From positions 1-48,663 of the forward strand of contig JAFYMF010000058.1 in assembly GCA_017556745.1 (NCBI GenBank): a stretch of 48,663 bases of DNA, read 5' to 3'. Made by a program: the position numbers and the translations under genes. The stretch comes from Clostridia bacterium (GTDB taxonomy: Bacteria > Bacillota > Clostridia > Oscillospirales > CAG-272). Positions 25,239-34,398 of the stretch are shown in pieces (the first letter of the stretch is position 1; every line of letters begins with the position of its first letter). The notes beneath the pieces were generated by a model. It was given only the letters and a program-made list of their open reading frames with translations. It did no database searches and had not been told where the DNA came from.

Positions 25239-27965
25239 ATGAAAAAACTGACTAAAGCATTTTTGTGTTTCGGTCTCATTGCCACGCTTCTGCTTGGCGG
25301 ATGCAGCGGAGACAGTGATAACGGAAACGACACTACTCTTTCTCAAAATACAGAACCCGTAGATACTCCCGAGGTTACCCCCGCAGATCACGATATCTCA
25401 GTATCTGAGGTGGAGAGTATTCTCGCCGCAAACGGTCTCAGCACCAACCAGAGAAGATGGACCACCGAAGCCTGTGCTTATCACGGCGGACACCAGATAA
25501 GGGTATGCCACACCGAAAGAGGTACCTATGCCGCATTTGCCCGCGATTACGGTGACGGTGACGGAATACAGAAGTTCTACGTTGCGAAGATCGACAATGA
25601 GAAAAAGGTATCAATTCTCTACTACGGCGGTTTTAAAGCAGATGACGGCAGTATAACGGTAAACGTTTTTCAGGACGAGAACGGCGACATCCTGGTAACG
25701 GCAACATCATCTGAGGTTCTCTCTGTTTTGGCTTTTGACAGTGAAACCGATGAAATGACCAAATATGAGACAAAACCGAATTTTTCCACCGACGTTATAC
25801 CCGGATACGGTCAGACTATGTTCGACATAGATTCACGGAAAATATATCTTTTTGCCGCGGCAGGTTCTTGGTCAAGTTCAGCCAAATTAGGTGATTTTCT
25901 TCTTGAGTGGTTTGTTTTCGACCTTGAGACCATGGGGTGGTCCGAGAGTAGTACTTACGTTTGGCTCAAGGATATAGGAAGACACTGCTATATGTATCCC
26001 ATTCCCGACGGTAACGGCGGTGCGTACCTTTGTGCGGTAAGAGATGAAAAGATCGCCTACGTTGCAGACCGACTTACAAACGTCGCCGGTGACACTTACG
26101 TATGGGACCGTCTGGATCTGTTCCATATTCCCGATCTTACCACGGGAGAAAATATCACCTGGACAACAGTACAGTTTGAAGATGATTCAAAGGGATATGA
26201 TGGAATTTGGTCCACTGCTTCCTGTAATCAATACGGTGACGTTTTCGTTGATTCAGACGGTTATATGCATATAATCTACAGATTTGACCTTGTAGATTAT
26301 GCGGGAACTCACACCGATTTTGACAGTAATACTCAATACCGACACGCAGTATATAGCGGAACCGAATGTATACTCAATGAAGAGATCGGAATCGAAACCG
26401 AAAGCTCGGGATATTACAGATTTGTTGTAAGAGAGAACCGTGACGGAAAGCTCCATCTGATCATGACGAAATTATGGAGCCCGAACGTTGAACTTCAAAT
26501 ATACAGTGCAGATGACGAGATAGGCAAGACCTGGAAGCTTGAAAAATCTGTTACCGTGGAAGAAAACGTCAGAGCAGATTCTCTTTCGGTAAGTGCTGTG
26601 CAGTATGGCTCAACCGATGACGGTACTTTCAGCTGTTTCTTCTACGGTGCCGCAAACGGAAGCTCTTACAGAAGCGGATTTACCTTTAACGTTTCTCTTG
26701 ATGACTACAGTGTTACAGAGCTTGTTGATATCCTTGCCGACAGCGATTCCAAGATAGATGACGTAAGATATGACAAAAAAATCCCGTCATCTGACCATCA
26801 GACACAGATGGTACGTACCGAAAACGGAATCTATGCGGCATTCGTATATAACTACGACCACAGAGACGAGGCCGAGTATTACCACATAGTAAAGATAGAC
26901 AACGATAACAAGGTTACCGTGCTTCATTCCGACAGCTATGGTTCTGCTCAGAACAAGTACTTAACTGTAAGCACGGACGATAACGGTACCGTCTTCGTAT
27001 GCCCTCCCTCGGGTATGTATATCTACCTTATTGATACTAAAACCGATGAGGTCACCCGACATGAGCTAACCAACATGCTGTCCAAGAACTTGTTCCCCCG
27101 TCAGATGAATATCATCTCCACTGTCGACGGAACAAAATACTGTGTATCTGTCCTTGAGAATACGGCACTTAACGTTTCAAGCAACGTAATCGACGAAGAA
27201 AGCCTGACGGTCAAATTCAAAAACATAATAAAATACGATAATGACCGCGATCTTATCGGCGTATATAACAGCACTTACGTTTTAGGCGACGGCAAGAACG
27301 GTGCGTATATTATAGGAACGAGGACGGTAAACAGAGATGAGCTTGACGGAAAGCTTGTTTACGACAGCTATGTATCGGAAATAAACGATTCTATCTTAAT
27401 GTCCTACATTCCGAATCTGTCCGAGGGTGGCGAGATCCGCTGTATAGACGTTCATACCCCCTACGAAGATGAAGGAGACCGCGGTATCTGGTCATCTGTA
27501 AAGGTAAAGGACGTATACCTTTCATCAGACGGAAAGCTGAATGTTCTTTACTCCGATCATCACGTTGATTACGGTAAAGCCCATATTTCTGCCAAAACGG
27601 GTATCGTTCCTGGTACTCTGAAGCATTACCTCGCAGTTTATGACGGCACCGAGCTTGTTTCAAAGGAAGAGATCGACATCGACGGGCTTACAGAACTTTC
27701 ATCGGTAAGAATAGCGGAGACAAGTGACGGTACTATGTACCTCATCACCTGTAACCTGCATAGCGGTGAAGGAGAAAACGCGAAAGTTTCAGTATACTAT
27801 AAGACCGAAAACGAATGGATATCTGCTATAGATAAAGAACTCGGTGACTTTTCGGCAGATGGCTTTATAATTAACAATTCCGAGACCGGCGACAGTATTG
27901 ACTGTCTGGTATATGCATCAAATAAAGACGTATACTACGTAAATATCCTTTTTACAGCAAAATAA
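25239..27965 (+). CDS. Large secreted lipoprotein with duplicated halves, paralog A
   Basis: A 908-residue lipoprotein (signal MKKLTKAFLCFGLIATLLLGGC, lipidated Cys about 22), so it sits outside the membrane. I chose the ATG at 25239; a TTG 12 bases earlier is less likely. The mature chain contains two related halves: TERGTYAAFARDYGD...FYVAKIDNEKKVSILY near residue 92 and TENGIYAAFVYNYDH...YHIVKIDNDNKVTVLH near residue 526, each followed by many short beta-strand motifs (DSDGYMHIIY, SSDGKLNVLYSD) that suggest beta-propeller blades. No catalytic motif is visible and the family is not recognised. The inverted neighbour at 28032-30797 is a clear paralog; the two share a terminator between them. 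Confidence 0.75.
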   Translation: MKKLTKAFLCFGLIATLLLGGCSGDSDNGNDTTLSQNTEPVDTPEVTPADHDISVSEVESILAANGLSTNQRRWTTEACAYHGGHQIRVCHTERGTYAAFARDYGDGDGIQKFYVAKIDNEKKVSILYYGGFKADDGSITVNVFQDENGDILVTATSSEVLSVLAFDSETDEMTKYETKPNFSTDVIPGYGQTMFDIDSRKIYLFAAAGSWSSSAKLGDFLLEWFVFDLETMGWSESSTYVWLKDIGRHCYMYPIPDGNGGAYLCAVRDEKIAYVADRLTNVAGDTYVWDRLDLFHIPDLTTGENITWTTVQFEDDSKGYDGIWSTASCNQYGDVFVDSDGYMHIIYRFDLVDYAGTHTDFDSNTQYRHAVYSGTECILNEEIGIETESSGYYRFVVRENRDGKLHLIMTKLWSPNVELQIYSADDEIGKTWKLEKSVTVEENVRADSLSVSAVQYGSTDDGTFSCFFYGAANGSSYRSGFTFNVSLDDYSVTELVDILADSDSKIDDVRYDKKIPSSDHQTQMVRTENGIYAAFVYNYDHRDEAEYYHIVKIDNDNKVTVLHSDSYGSAQNKYLTVSTDDNGTVFVCPPSGMYIYLIDTKTDEVTRHELTNMLSKNLFPRQMNIISTVDGTKYCVSVLENTALNVSSNVIDEESLTVKFKNIIKYDNDRDLIGVYNSTYVLGDGKNGAYIIGTRTVNRDELDGKLVYDSYVSEINDSILMSYIPNLSEGGEIRCIDVHTPYEDEGDRGIWSSVKVKDVYLSSDGKLNVLYSDHHVDYGKAHISAKTGIVPGTLKHYLAVYDGTELVSKEEIDIDGLTELSSVRIAETSDGTMYLITCNLHSGEGENAKVSVYYKTENEWISAIDKELGDFSADGFIINNSETGDSIDCLVYASNKDVYYVNILFTAK

Positions 27966-27984
27966 TAAGCTAACTGATGCAAAT

Positions 27985-28014
27985 GGGGTTCAGTGTCTTT
28001 AGGCACTGAACCCC
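27985..28014. terminator. Bidirectional terminator between the paralogous lipoproteins
   Basis: Perfect 11-bp arms GGGGTTCAGTG / CACTGAACCCC with an 8-nt loop, followed by GGCTGTTTTTGTTT on the plus side. It ends both converging genes. Confidence 0.85.
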
Positions 28015-28031
28015 GGCTGTTTTTGTTTGAT

Positions 28032-30797
28032 TTAATCTTTTTTGTCAAAGGCGATACTCATATAATATACATCATTGTTTGAAGCATATACAAGGCAATC
28101 GACAACATTATCATTTACATCTGTTACAAAAAGTCCCTCTGCCGCAAACTCGCCGAGTACTTTCTCCGCTGCAACGTTCCAACCATCATCGGTCTCAAAG
28201 TAAACCGAAATTTTAGCCTCTTCACCCTCAGGATAAAGGCCGAACGATATCAACTTATAAGAGCTCTGAAGATTGCAGATGATGAGATATACCGTACCGT
28301 CAGAGGTCTCGGCAATTCTGACGGATGAATCTTTGGTGAGACCGTCGAGTGAAAGCTCTTTGCGAGAGACAAGTTCACCATTCTCATATATCGCAAGATA
28401 ATACTTAAGGGTATTTTTTTCAAGTTCATCGTTCTCACGTCTGTCACTGTCATCGTAATCAAAGTGACAGTCGGAGTAAAGAATGTTCAGTTTTCCGTCT
28501 TTGTCAAGATAAACGTCCTTGACATCAACCGAGGACCAAATGCCATCAGTACCCTCGTCCTCATAGGGCAGATGTACGTCAATACACTGCACCTCGGTAC
28601 CGTCAGCAAGATCAGGAAGATAGAATAACATAACCGAATCGACGATCTTATCGGTATGTCCGTTATATTCAAGCTTTCCTTCAAGATCCTCCGAATCCAC
28701 GACTCTTGTACCTACCATATACACACCACTCTTGCCGTCATTAAGTGTATATATACTTTCATAACAACCGATAAGCTCTCGGTCATTTACATATTGCAGG
28801 GCATTTTTTACTTTCACAGTAAATTTCTCGGGATCGATAATATTACTTGAAATATTCATCGAGCCGTCAAACAGAACTGATACCTGATATTTATTACCGG
28901 TCAGAGGATTGATAATGATATTGGTTTGGCGCGGGATAAGATTTTTGGTTACAATTGGAGTCATGTCAATGAGAGTAACCTCATCTGTATCAGTATCTAC
29001 AGTATAGACAGTACGTCCGGTGGAAGGACAAACGTATATTGTACCGTCATCGCCTGCTGTCATGGTAAGATACTTATCCTGCTCAGACTCATAACTGTCA
29101 GTATGAAGAAGGGTGGATTTCCCTTCCCCATCTACCTTAACTATACAGAACTGTTCAACACCGTTACCTTGATCGTAATTGTAAACGAAAGCGGCGTAAA
29201 TGCCGTTATTTGTGCTGATGATCTGTGTCTGATCATCAGATGAAGGAACACGCTCGTCATGACGCCAGTCAACCATTAGATCGAACCCGTCAAGAACGTA
29301 TACCGGATCGGTAACACTGTAATCATCGAGATCTATGCTAAATGTGTGCGGTGTGGTATATCCGTTATAAATATTATATTCTTTTCCGTACGTACGGTAG
29401 TAAAATCCGCTAACGGTATTATCCTGAAGCGATCCATCACGGGTAGAGCTCAAAGATAAAGATGGAATGGTAACACCGTCAAAGGTATGTGTTTTTTGAT
29501 ATTCCCAAACCTTGCCCAGCTCGTCCCCAGCGCGATAAAACTCAAGTGACGCAGAATCCCCTTGGATCCTCGCAACGATCAAATGGAGCCGGCCATCTGT
29601 ACTCTGTCTTATCATCGGTTTGTTATACATATACTTTTCGTTATTGATGTCAAGCTTCTCGTGATAGATACACTCAGTACCCTTATATATAGCGTGACGG
29701 TACTGAAGCTGATTGTCATACTCACTATGTTCACCGGAGTAATCCATCAGCAAATATCTATAGGTTATATGCATATATCCGTTGGAGTCTATGAATACGT
29801 CACCGTAATTGTTATGGTCTATGTGTGACCATATGCCCTCAAGACCCATTGAATCATCTTCATCTTGTACAACTACGTACTCTGAATTCTCTCCGTTAGA
29901 AAGATTGGGAATGTAGAAAAGGCCGAGACGGTCCCACAGATATGACTCACCGCTAAGAGAAAATCTCCCCTCAGCATAAATGGAATACTCGTTTCTTATA
30001 GCGACAATATATGCACCGCCATTACCGTCTGGAAACGGATAGAGATATCCGTGACGTCCGATATCCTCCGTGCGAAGAATCACAGATTCCTCCGACCACT
30101 CGCGGGTATCAAGGTCAAATGAATACCACTCGATTATCGAATCTCCTACAGTTTTCTTATCCGTACCTGAGCCGGAGATAAGAAAAGGATAAACCTTGCG
30201 GTTCTCAAAATCAAACATGGTCTGGTTATAACCAAGTTTGCTTTCAGACTTAAAGGTAGGCGTCATCTCATATTTTGTTATCGCATCGGTATCTTTGTCG
30301 AATATGTAAAGTCCGTGAAAGCTCTCGGATATTGCAGTAACTACTATATTACCGGTAATGTCCTGTCCCACGTTGATAGTTATCTCTGCATCGTCATAAG
30401 GGAATTCACCGTAATAAAGCAAAGATACCCGTTCCTCGTTATCAATCTTTGCAACGTAGAATTTCTGCATTCCGTCTGCATCCCCGAAATCCTTTGCGAA
30501 CGCAGTATACGTACCTCTTTCGGTATGGCAAACTCTCGTCTGCATACCACCGTGGTATGAAAGAGCGTAAAACCAGCTGTTAATATTAGTCTTCAGCCCG
30601 TTTTCTGCCAACATACTGTCAATATCATTAATTGTTATATTGTGCGCTGCAGAATTTATTACAGGGATATCAGAGGATACAGTGGTATCCGTCGTCCCGG
30701 TCGTCTCCTCTCTCCCATCAGTAATATTACCGCAACCCGATAAAATCATAATACTTGCAAGAAGTCCTGCAAAAAATGACATGGTAAACTTCTTCAT
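28032..30797 (-). CDS. Large secreted lipoprotein with duplicated halves, paralog B
   Basis: A 921-residue lipoprotein. The start at 30797 follows GGAGAAAGT and begins a clear lipoprotein signal (MKKFTMSFFAGLLASIMILSGC). It matches paralog A along its whole length, including the two halves (TERGTYTAFAKDFGD...FYVAKIDNEERVSLLY and TNNGIYAAFVYNYDQ...FCIVKVDGEGKSTLLH) and the blade-like repeats (DSNGYMHITYR, DKDGKLNILYSD). Acidic residues and aromatics are abundant, as in carbohydrate- or surface-binding propellers, but no enzyme motif is seen. A consensus promoter at 30840-30868 makes it independent of the sigE operon upstream. Function unknown. Confidence 0.75.
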   Translation of the reverse strand: MKKFTMSFFAGLLASIMILSGCGNITDGREETTGTTDTTVSSDIPVINSAAHNITINDIDSMLAENGLKTNINSWFYALSYHGGMQTRVCHTERGTYTAFAKDFGDADGMQKFYVAKIDNEERVSLLYYGEFPYDDAEITINVGQDITGNIVVTAISESFHGLYIFDKDTDAITKYEMTPTFKSESKLGYNQTMFDFENRKVYPFLISGSGTDKKTVGDSIIEWYSFDLDTREWSEESVILRTEDIGRHGYLYPFPDGNGGAYIVAIRNEYSIYAEGRFSLSGESYLWDRLGLFYIPNLSNGENSEYVVVQDEDDSMGLEGIWSHIDHNNYGDVFIDSNGYMHITYRYLLMDYSGEHSEYDNQLQYRHAIYKGTECIYHEKLDINNEKYMYNKPMIRQSTDGRLHLIVARIQGDSASLEFYRAGDELGKVWEYQKTHTFDGVTIPSLSLSSTRDGSLQDNTVSGFYYRTYGKEYNIYNGYTTPHTFSIDLDDYSVTDPVYVLDGFDLMVDWRHDERVPSSDDQTQIISTNNGIYAAFVYNYDQGNGVEQFCIVKVDGEGKSTLLHTDSYESEQDKYLTMTAGDDGTIYVCPSTGRTVYTVDTDTDEVTLIDMTPIVTKNLIPRQTNIIINPLTGNKYQVSVLFDGSMNISSNIIDPEKFTVKVKNALQYVNDRELIGCYESIYTLNDGKSGVYMVGTRVVDSEDLEGKLEYNGHTDKIVDSVMLFYLPDLADGTEVQCIDVHLPYEDEGTDGIWSSVDVKDVYLDKDGKLNILYSDCHFDYDDSDRRENDELEKNTLKYYLAIYENGELVSRKELSLDGLTKDSSVRIAETSDGTVYLIICNLQSSYKLISFGLYPEGEEAKISVYFETDDGWNVAAEKVLGEFAAEGLFVTDVNDNVVDCLVYASNNDVYYMSIAFDKKD

Positions 30798-30839
30798 TTT
30801 ACTTTCTCCAACAATAATTAGTTGATAATGCGATACATT

Positions 30840-30868
30840 ATTGTAATAAAAATCAGAGGAATTGTCAA
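30840..30868 (-). promoter_or_regulatory. Sigma-A promoter of lipoprotein paralog B
   Basis: Minus strand: TTGACA (30863-30868), 17-bp spacer, TACAAT (30840-30845), about 43 bases before the start codon. No equivalent is seen before paralog A, so the two copies are probably expressed differently. Confidence 0.75.
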
Positions 30869-30930
30869 GTAATAAACCGACCGTGCCAAAATGATTTGTC
30901 ACAGTTCTAAAAAACACACGTCATAGACTT

Positions 30931-31650
30931 TTAGATCTTGTTTCCAATCTCCTCTCTCAGCTCGTCAATTATCCTTTTTTCAAGACGCGAAATGTATGAT
31001 TGAGATATCCCCAGAGCATCTGCAACCTCCTTTTGTGTCAGCTCCTTTTTCTCTCCGATACCGTACCGCATCTCAATTATTCTTCTGTCTCTCTCAGGCA
31101 GTTTACCGAGGGCGGCATGGATAGTCTTTCTGTCCTCATCCGTTTCAAGGTCTGCATAAACCAAGTCCTCGTCCGAGCCGAGAATATCCGAAAGAAGCAA
31201 TTCATTTCCGTCCCAATCTATACTGAGTGGATCATCAAATGACATCTCACACCGTGAATTACTGCTCTTTCTGATATACATCAGTATTTCATTTTCAATA
31301 CACCGTGACGCGTATGTAGCCAGCTTTATGTTTTTATCACTTTTGAATGTATTTATTGCCTTAATAAGTCCGATAGTACCTATGGATATCAGATCCTCGA
31401 GGCCAACACCTGTATTCTCAAACTTCTTGGCAATATATACCACAAGCCGCAAATTATGCTCGATAAATATACTTCTTACCGATTCGTCTGTTTCGATAAG
31501 CCCAAGTAATCTTATCTCTTCATCAAGGGACAAGGGCGGCGGCAGAGTCTCGGGGCCGTTTATGTAGTTTATATCGTTTTTTCCACGGCCGCAGCACAGC
31601 TTTTCTATTACTCCGAGCCAAAGCCTGTATATCTTTTTTATAAGTTCCAT
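30931..31650 (-). CDS. sigE: Sporulation sigma factor SigE
   Basis: A 239-residue sigma factor. The first about 28 residues (MELIKKIYRLWLGVIEKLCCG...) are the membrane-associated pro-sequence removed on activation. Region 2 reads IEHNLRLVVYIAKKFENTGVGLEDLISIGTIGLIKAINTF and region 4 ends in TQKEVADALGISQSYISRLEKRI, both typical of SigE. It switches on mother-cell genes early in sporulation. It lies 18 bases after spoIIGA, which encodes its processing protease, the conserved spoIIG arrangement. sigG, which often follows, is absent; lipoprotein paralog B comes next with its own promoter. The start has GGAGGGAT. Confidence 0.95.
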   Translation of the reverse strand: MELIKKIYRLWLGVIEKLCCGRGKNDINYINGPETLPPPLSLDEEIRLLGLIETDESVRSIFIEHNLRLVVYIAKKFENTGVGLEDLISIGTIGLIKAINTFKSDKNIKLATYASRCIENEILMYIRKSSNSRCEMSFDDPLSIDWDGNELLLSDILGSDEDLVYADLETDEDRKTIHAALGKLPERDRRIIEMRYGIGEKKELTQKEVADALGISQSYISRLEKRIIDELREEIGNKI

Positions 31651-31668
31651 TTTTATCCCTCCGAATAT

Positions 31669-32532
31669 CTAAACAAGAATAGATGACGGCAAAATTGCCG
31701 CCGCACCGTCGTACTCTCTTTCACTTGTAGAGTCGATGGCTATCACTCCGTCAACCTCTTTTTTCTTTCCTTTGATCTTCACCTCTATTTTGTCCGGTCG
31801 GTAACTGAGTAGTACACCTCTGCCGGTCACGGTAGTGATCGGCACTATCCGAGTCCTCTTCAGTGTTCCCATGGACAATCCCTCAAGACTAAGACGTCCG
31901 GACAACATAGCCTCTCTCAAATCTGTCGGGATAATATCTCTCATGTCATCGCCGCGAACCACAATAACCGGACTGCCGGATATAGGTTCGACAGCAGTAT
32001 TACCGCTGTCAGATATTCCGATAACCGTCATCTGCTTTTCCCCCACAGTAACTGTCAGCTCCGCTGTCCTGCTCCGTCCCGAAACAGAGAATACCCTACC
32101 GAAAAGAAAAGTCAATACAACCGAGACACCTGAGACCAAAATAAACACCGTCCCCGAAAGAGCAGAATCGGTCTCACCCACGGGTGTAGTAACATTACCG
32201 AGAGCCGTTATAACGGCTGTCATAATCCCCGATATAGCCGCCCCCGACACGAAAAAGCAGAACATAGCGAGAAACGCGGAAAATACAGTCCTTGCGCCAA
32301 AGGTAACAAGGCATATCACAGCACATACTATAGCACTGATAACAGTCCCCCACACACGACCACCGCCGATAAAAAGAGAAAGAACACCGTAGACACCACC
32401 TATAGTACCGCCCAAAGCCAATCTCAATGTAGTTAAACGCAGGTGAAGTATCTTCCCTGTTATGTACAGAGCTACTATATCCATGGAAAAATTAATGAGA
32501 AAGAGAATGTCTCCGTATACAATTTCTATAAT
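31669..32532 (-). CDS. spoIIGA: Sigma-E processing protease SpoIIGA, apparent non-ATG start
   Basis: A membrane aspartic protease that cleaves pro-SigE. About five hydrophobic helices fill the N-terminal half; the C-terminal protease domain has the catalytic Asp (about residue 175) in GISDSGNTAVEPISGSPV, matching the family DTGN-L-DP-PV motif. The first ATG, at 32484, would cut into the first membrane helix. The same frame continues upstream with EIVYGDILFLINFSMD, just like the start of other SpoIIGA proteins, up to a stop at 32554-32556, without any ATG, GTG or TTG. An ATT at 32532 lies 9 bases after AAGGAG; ATA (32529) or ATT (32523) are alternatives. I therefore extend the gene to 32532. 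Confidence 0.85.
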   Translation of the reverse strand: MIEIVYGDILFLINFSMDIVALYITGKILHLRLTTLRLALGGTIGGVYGVLSLFIGGGRVWGTVISAIVCAVICLVTFGARTVFSAFLAMFCFFVSGAAISGIMTAVITALGNVTTPVGETDSALSGTVFILVSGVSVVLTFLFGRVFSVSGRSRTAELTVTVGEKQMTVIGISDSGNTAVEPISGSPVIVVRGDDMRDIIPTDLREAMLSGRLSLEGLSMGTLKRTRIVPITTVTGRGVLLSYRPDKIEVKIKGKKKEVDGVIAIDSTSEREYDGAAAILPSSILV

Positions 32533-32573
32533 TCCACCCCTCTCCTTGCCGCCTTATACGGTCTGTAATCAGT

Positions 32574-32607
32574 ATTATACAACTCCTGTTATTTGAAAAT
32601 TGTCAAA
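32574..32607 (-). promoter_or_regulatory. spoIIG promoter with 21-bp spacer and Spo0A box
   Basis: Minus strand: TTGACA (32601-32606), 21-bp spacer, TATAAT (32574-32579). The sequence TTGTCAAA on the plus strand (32600-32607) matches the 0A-box consensus TTGTCRAA and overlaps the -35 element. In Bacillus subtilis the spoIIG promoter has the same odd layout, with hexamers too far apart for sigma-A alone and activated by phosphorylated Spo0A. The match to that architecture is seen directly; Spo0A control is inferred. Confidence 0.75.
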
Positions 32608-32679
32608 ACCTATAAAAACAGGCATTATTTCCATTCAATATTTTCTGTTAAAAATAATTAATAAAAAGCAAAAAAACTC

Positions 32680-32708
32680 TTGATTTTATTCGATATATAT
32701 GTTATACT
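32680..32708 (+). promoter_or_regulatory. Sigma-A promoter of rpmE
   Basis: TTGATT (32680-32685), 17-bp spacer, TATACT (32703-32708), about 45 bases before the rpmE ATG. It diverges from the spoIIG promoter. Confidence 0.8.
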
Positions 32709-32758
32709 TAAATGAATTTATCGAGATTAACAGAAATTTTGACTATGAGGTGTTAAAA

Positions 32759-32968
32759 ATGAAAACTGGAATACATCCCGAATATAACGAAGTTACAATC
32801 AAGTGCGCATGTGGCGCAACTTATGAGACCAGATCCACTAAGAGCGGCGATATCCACGTAGAAATCTGCTCTAAGTGCCACCCCTTCTTCACCGGTAAGC
32901 AGAAGCTTGTTGACGTTGGCGGTCGTGTTGACAGATTCAAGAAGCGTCTTGAGAAGGTTGCAAAATAA
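32759..32968 (+). CDS. rpmE: Ribosomal protein L31, zinc-binding form
   Basis: A 69-residue large-subunit ribosomal protein. The start at 32759 ([12 protein letters not shown]) is the usual L31 beginning and follows GAGGTGTTAAAA; the frame is open further upstream but does not match the family. Cys16, Cys18, Cys37 and Cys40 give the four zinc ligands of the C+ form ([21 protein letters not shown]). It is monocistronic, with its own promoter and a strong terminator at 33005-33048. Confidence 0.95.
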   Translation: MKTGIHPEYNEVTIKCACGATYETRSTKSGDIHVEICSKCHPFFTGKQKLVDVGGRVDRFKKRLEKVAK

Positions 32969-33004
32969 TTCCTGATAAAGCACATTTATATCTGTGATTA
33001 TTTA

Positions 33005-33048
33005 GGGGCGGGTTTGCTTTGGATTTGACCAAAGCACCTCGCCCTTTT
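33005..33048 (+). terminator. rpmE terminator
   Basis: GGGGCGGG-TTTGCTTTGG pairs with CCAAAGC-ACCTCGCCC around ATTTGA, followed by TTTT. It lies 36 bases after the rpmE stop and just upstream of hflX, for which I see no separate clear promoter. Confidence 0.8.
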
Positions 33049-33081
33049 GGTGTTTTCCTTGTGATGAAAGAGAGGATCAAA

Positions 33082-34359
33082 ATGTCAGAGAAAGAAAAAA
33101 ATCAATCTACCGTCCCTACTGCGGCAGTGGGTATCATTACCCCAGATATGTCCGTGGACGAATGTGAACGTTCACTTGAGGAACTTATCCGTCTTATTGA
33201 TACGGCAGGCGGAGAGACGGTAGTTACACTTGTTCAGTCACGTGACAGATTCGATGCAAAAACCTGTATCGGTAGCGGTAAGCTAAATGAACTGAAGGAT
33301 CTTTGTGAGAATAACGGTGTGTCTCTGGTAGTTTTTGACGTTGAGCTCTCCCCCTCACAGATAAGAAATATAGAGGATGCTCTCGGCGGCGAGGTATCTG
33401 TCCTTGACCGCAGTATGCTCATCCTTGATATTTTTGCGGGACGTGCAGTCACTTCTGACGGTAAACTGCAGGTCGAGCTTGCACAGCTTAAATACACCGC
33501 CCCCAGACTTATGGGTAAGGGTAAGGATCTTTCCCGTCTTGGCGGCGGTATCGGTACACGAGGTCCCGGTGAAAGCAAGCTTGAGACAGACCGCCGTCAC
33601 CTTAAAAGACGTGTCGAATCACTTGAGCATGCTCTCTCCGACCTTGAGAGGACTCGCCGCACCATAAGGCAGGCACGTATCCGCTCGGGTATTCCCACTG
33701 CGGCTATTGTCGGTTACACTAACGCAGGTAAATCAACCCTGCTTAACCGTATGACCGATGCAGGAATACTTGCTGAGGACAAGCTTTTTGCCACCCTTGA
33801 CCCTACAACAAGAAAGTTTACCCTCCCATCGGGTATTGATATTCTTCTCACCGACACAGTCGGATTCATACGCCGTCTACCCCACCATTTGGTAAAGGCA
33901 TTCCGTTCTACTCTTGACGAGGCAGTGTATGCCGATATACTTCTTATCGTTATCGATGCCTCTGACAGCGAATGGAGATCCGAGCTTGAGGTCACCGAGA
34001 GTATACTTCACGATCTTGGAGCTGAGGACAAGCCCACTCTCTATATATTCAACAAATGTGACAGCAATCCGCAGTTCTTCATCGATCCCCTGCCCTCCCT
34101 TGACGGCCGCAGGATAATCTGTCTTTCCGCACTGACAGGACAGGGACTTGATGACCTTGCCGCAACCATCGAGGAAATGCTCTCTGACGGCAAGAAGAAC
34201 GTCACCTTCGTTATTCCAAATTCAGATCAAGGTGTGATAAACCGCATTTATAAGAATGCAACAGTAAACGATATTGAGTACGGAGATGAAGCAGTTACCG
34301 TAAAGGCCACTGCCGATGCCGCCATTATCGGTGCACTGTCCCGTTATATCAAAGAATAA
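33082..34359 (+). CDS. hflX: Ribosome-associated GTPase HflX
   Basis: A 425-residue GTPase that binds the large ribosomal subunit and splits stalled ribosomes. The N-terminal HflX domain includes DRSMLILDIFAGRA and the glycine-rich GGGIGTRGPGESKLETDRR linker; the G domain has Walker A GYTNAGKST, DTVGFI as G3 and NKCD as G4. I chose the ATG at 33082 (MSEKEKNQ) behind AGAGAGG rather than the TTG at 33019, which lies inside the preceding terminator. It is followed at 39 bases by yigZ on the same strand. Length and motifs are normal. Confidence 0.93.
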   Translation: MSEKEKNQSTVPTAAVGIITPDMSVDECERSLEELIRLIDTAGGETVVTLVQSRDRFDAKTCIGSGKLNELKDLCENNGVSLVVFDVELSPSQIRNIEDALGGEVSVLDRSMLILDIFAGRAVTSDGKLQVELAQLKYTAPRLMGKGKDLSRLGGGIGTRGPGESKLETDRRHLKRRVESLEHALSDLERTRRTIRQARIRSGIPTAAIVGYTNAGKSTLLNRMTDAGILAEDKLFATLDPTTRKFTLPSGIDILLTDTVGFIRRLPHHLVKAFRSTLDEAVYADILLIVIDASDSEWRSELEVTESILHDLGAEDKPTLYIFNKCDSNPQFFIDPLPSLDGRRIICLSALTGQGLDDLAATIEEMLSDGKKNVTFVIPNSDQGVINRIYKNATVNDIEYGDEAVTVKATADAAIIGALSRYIKE

Positions 34360-34398
34360 CGGTATCACATAAAATAATATTGGAGAGCTTATTTTGAT

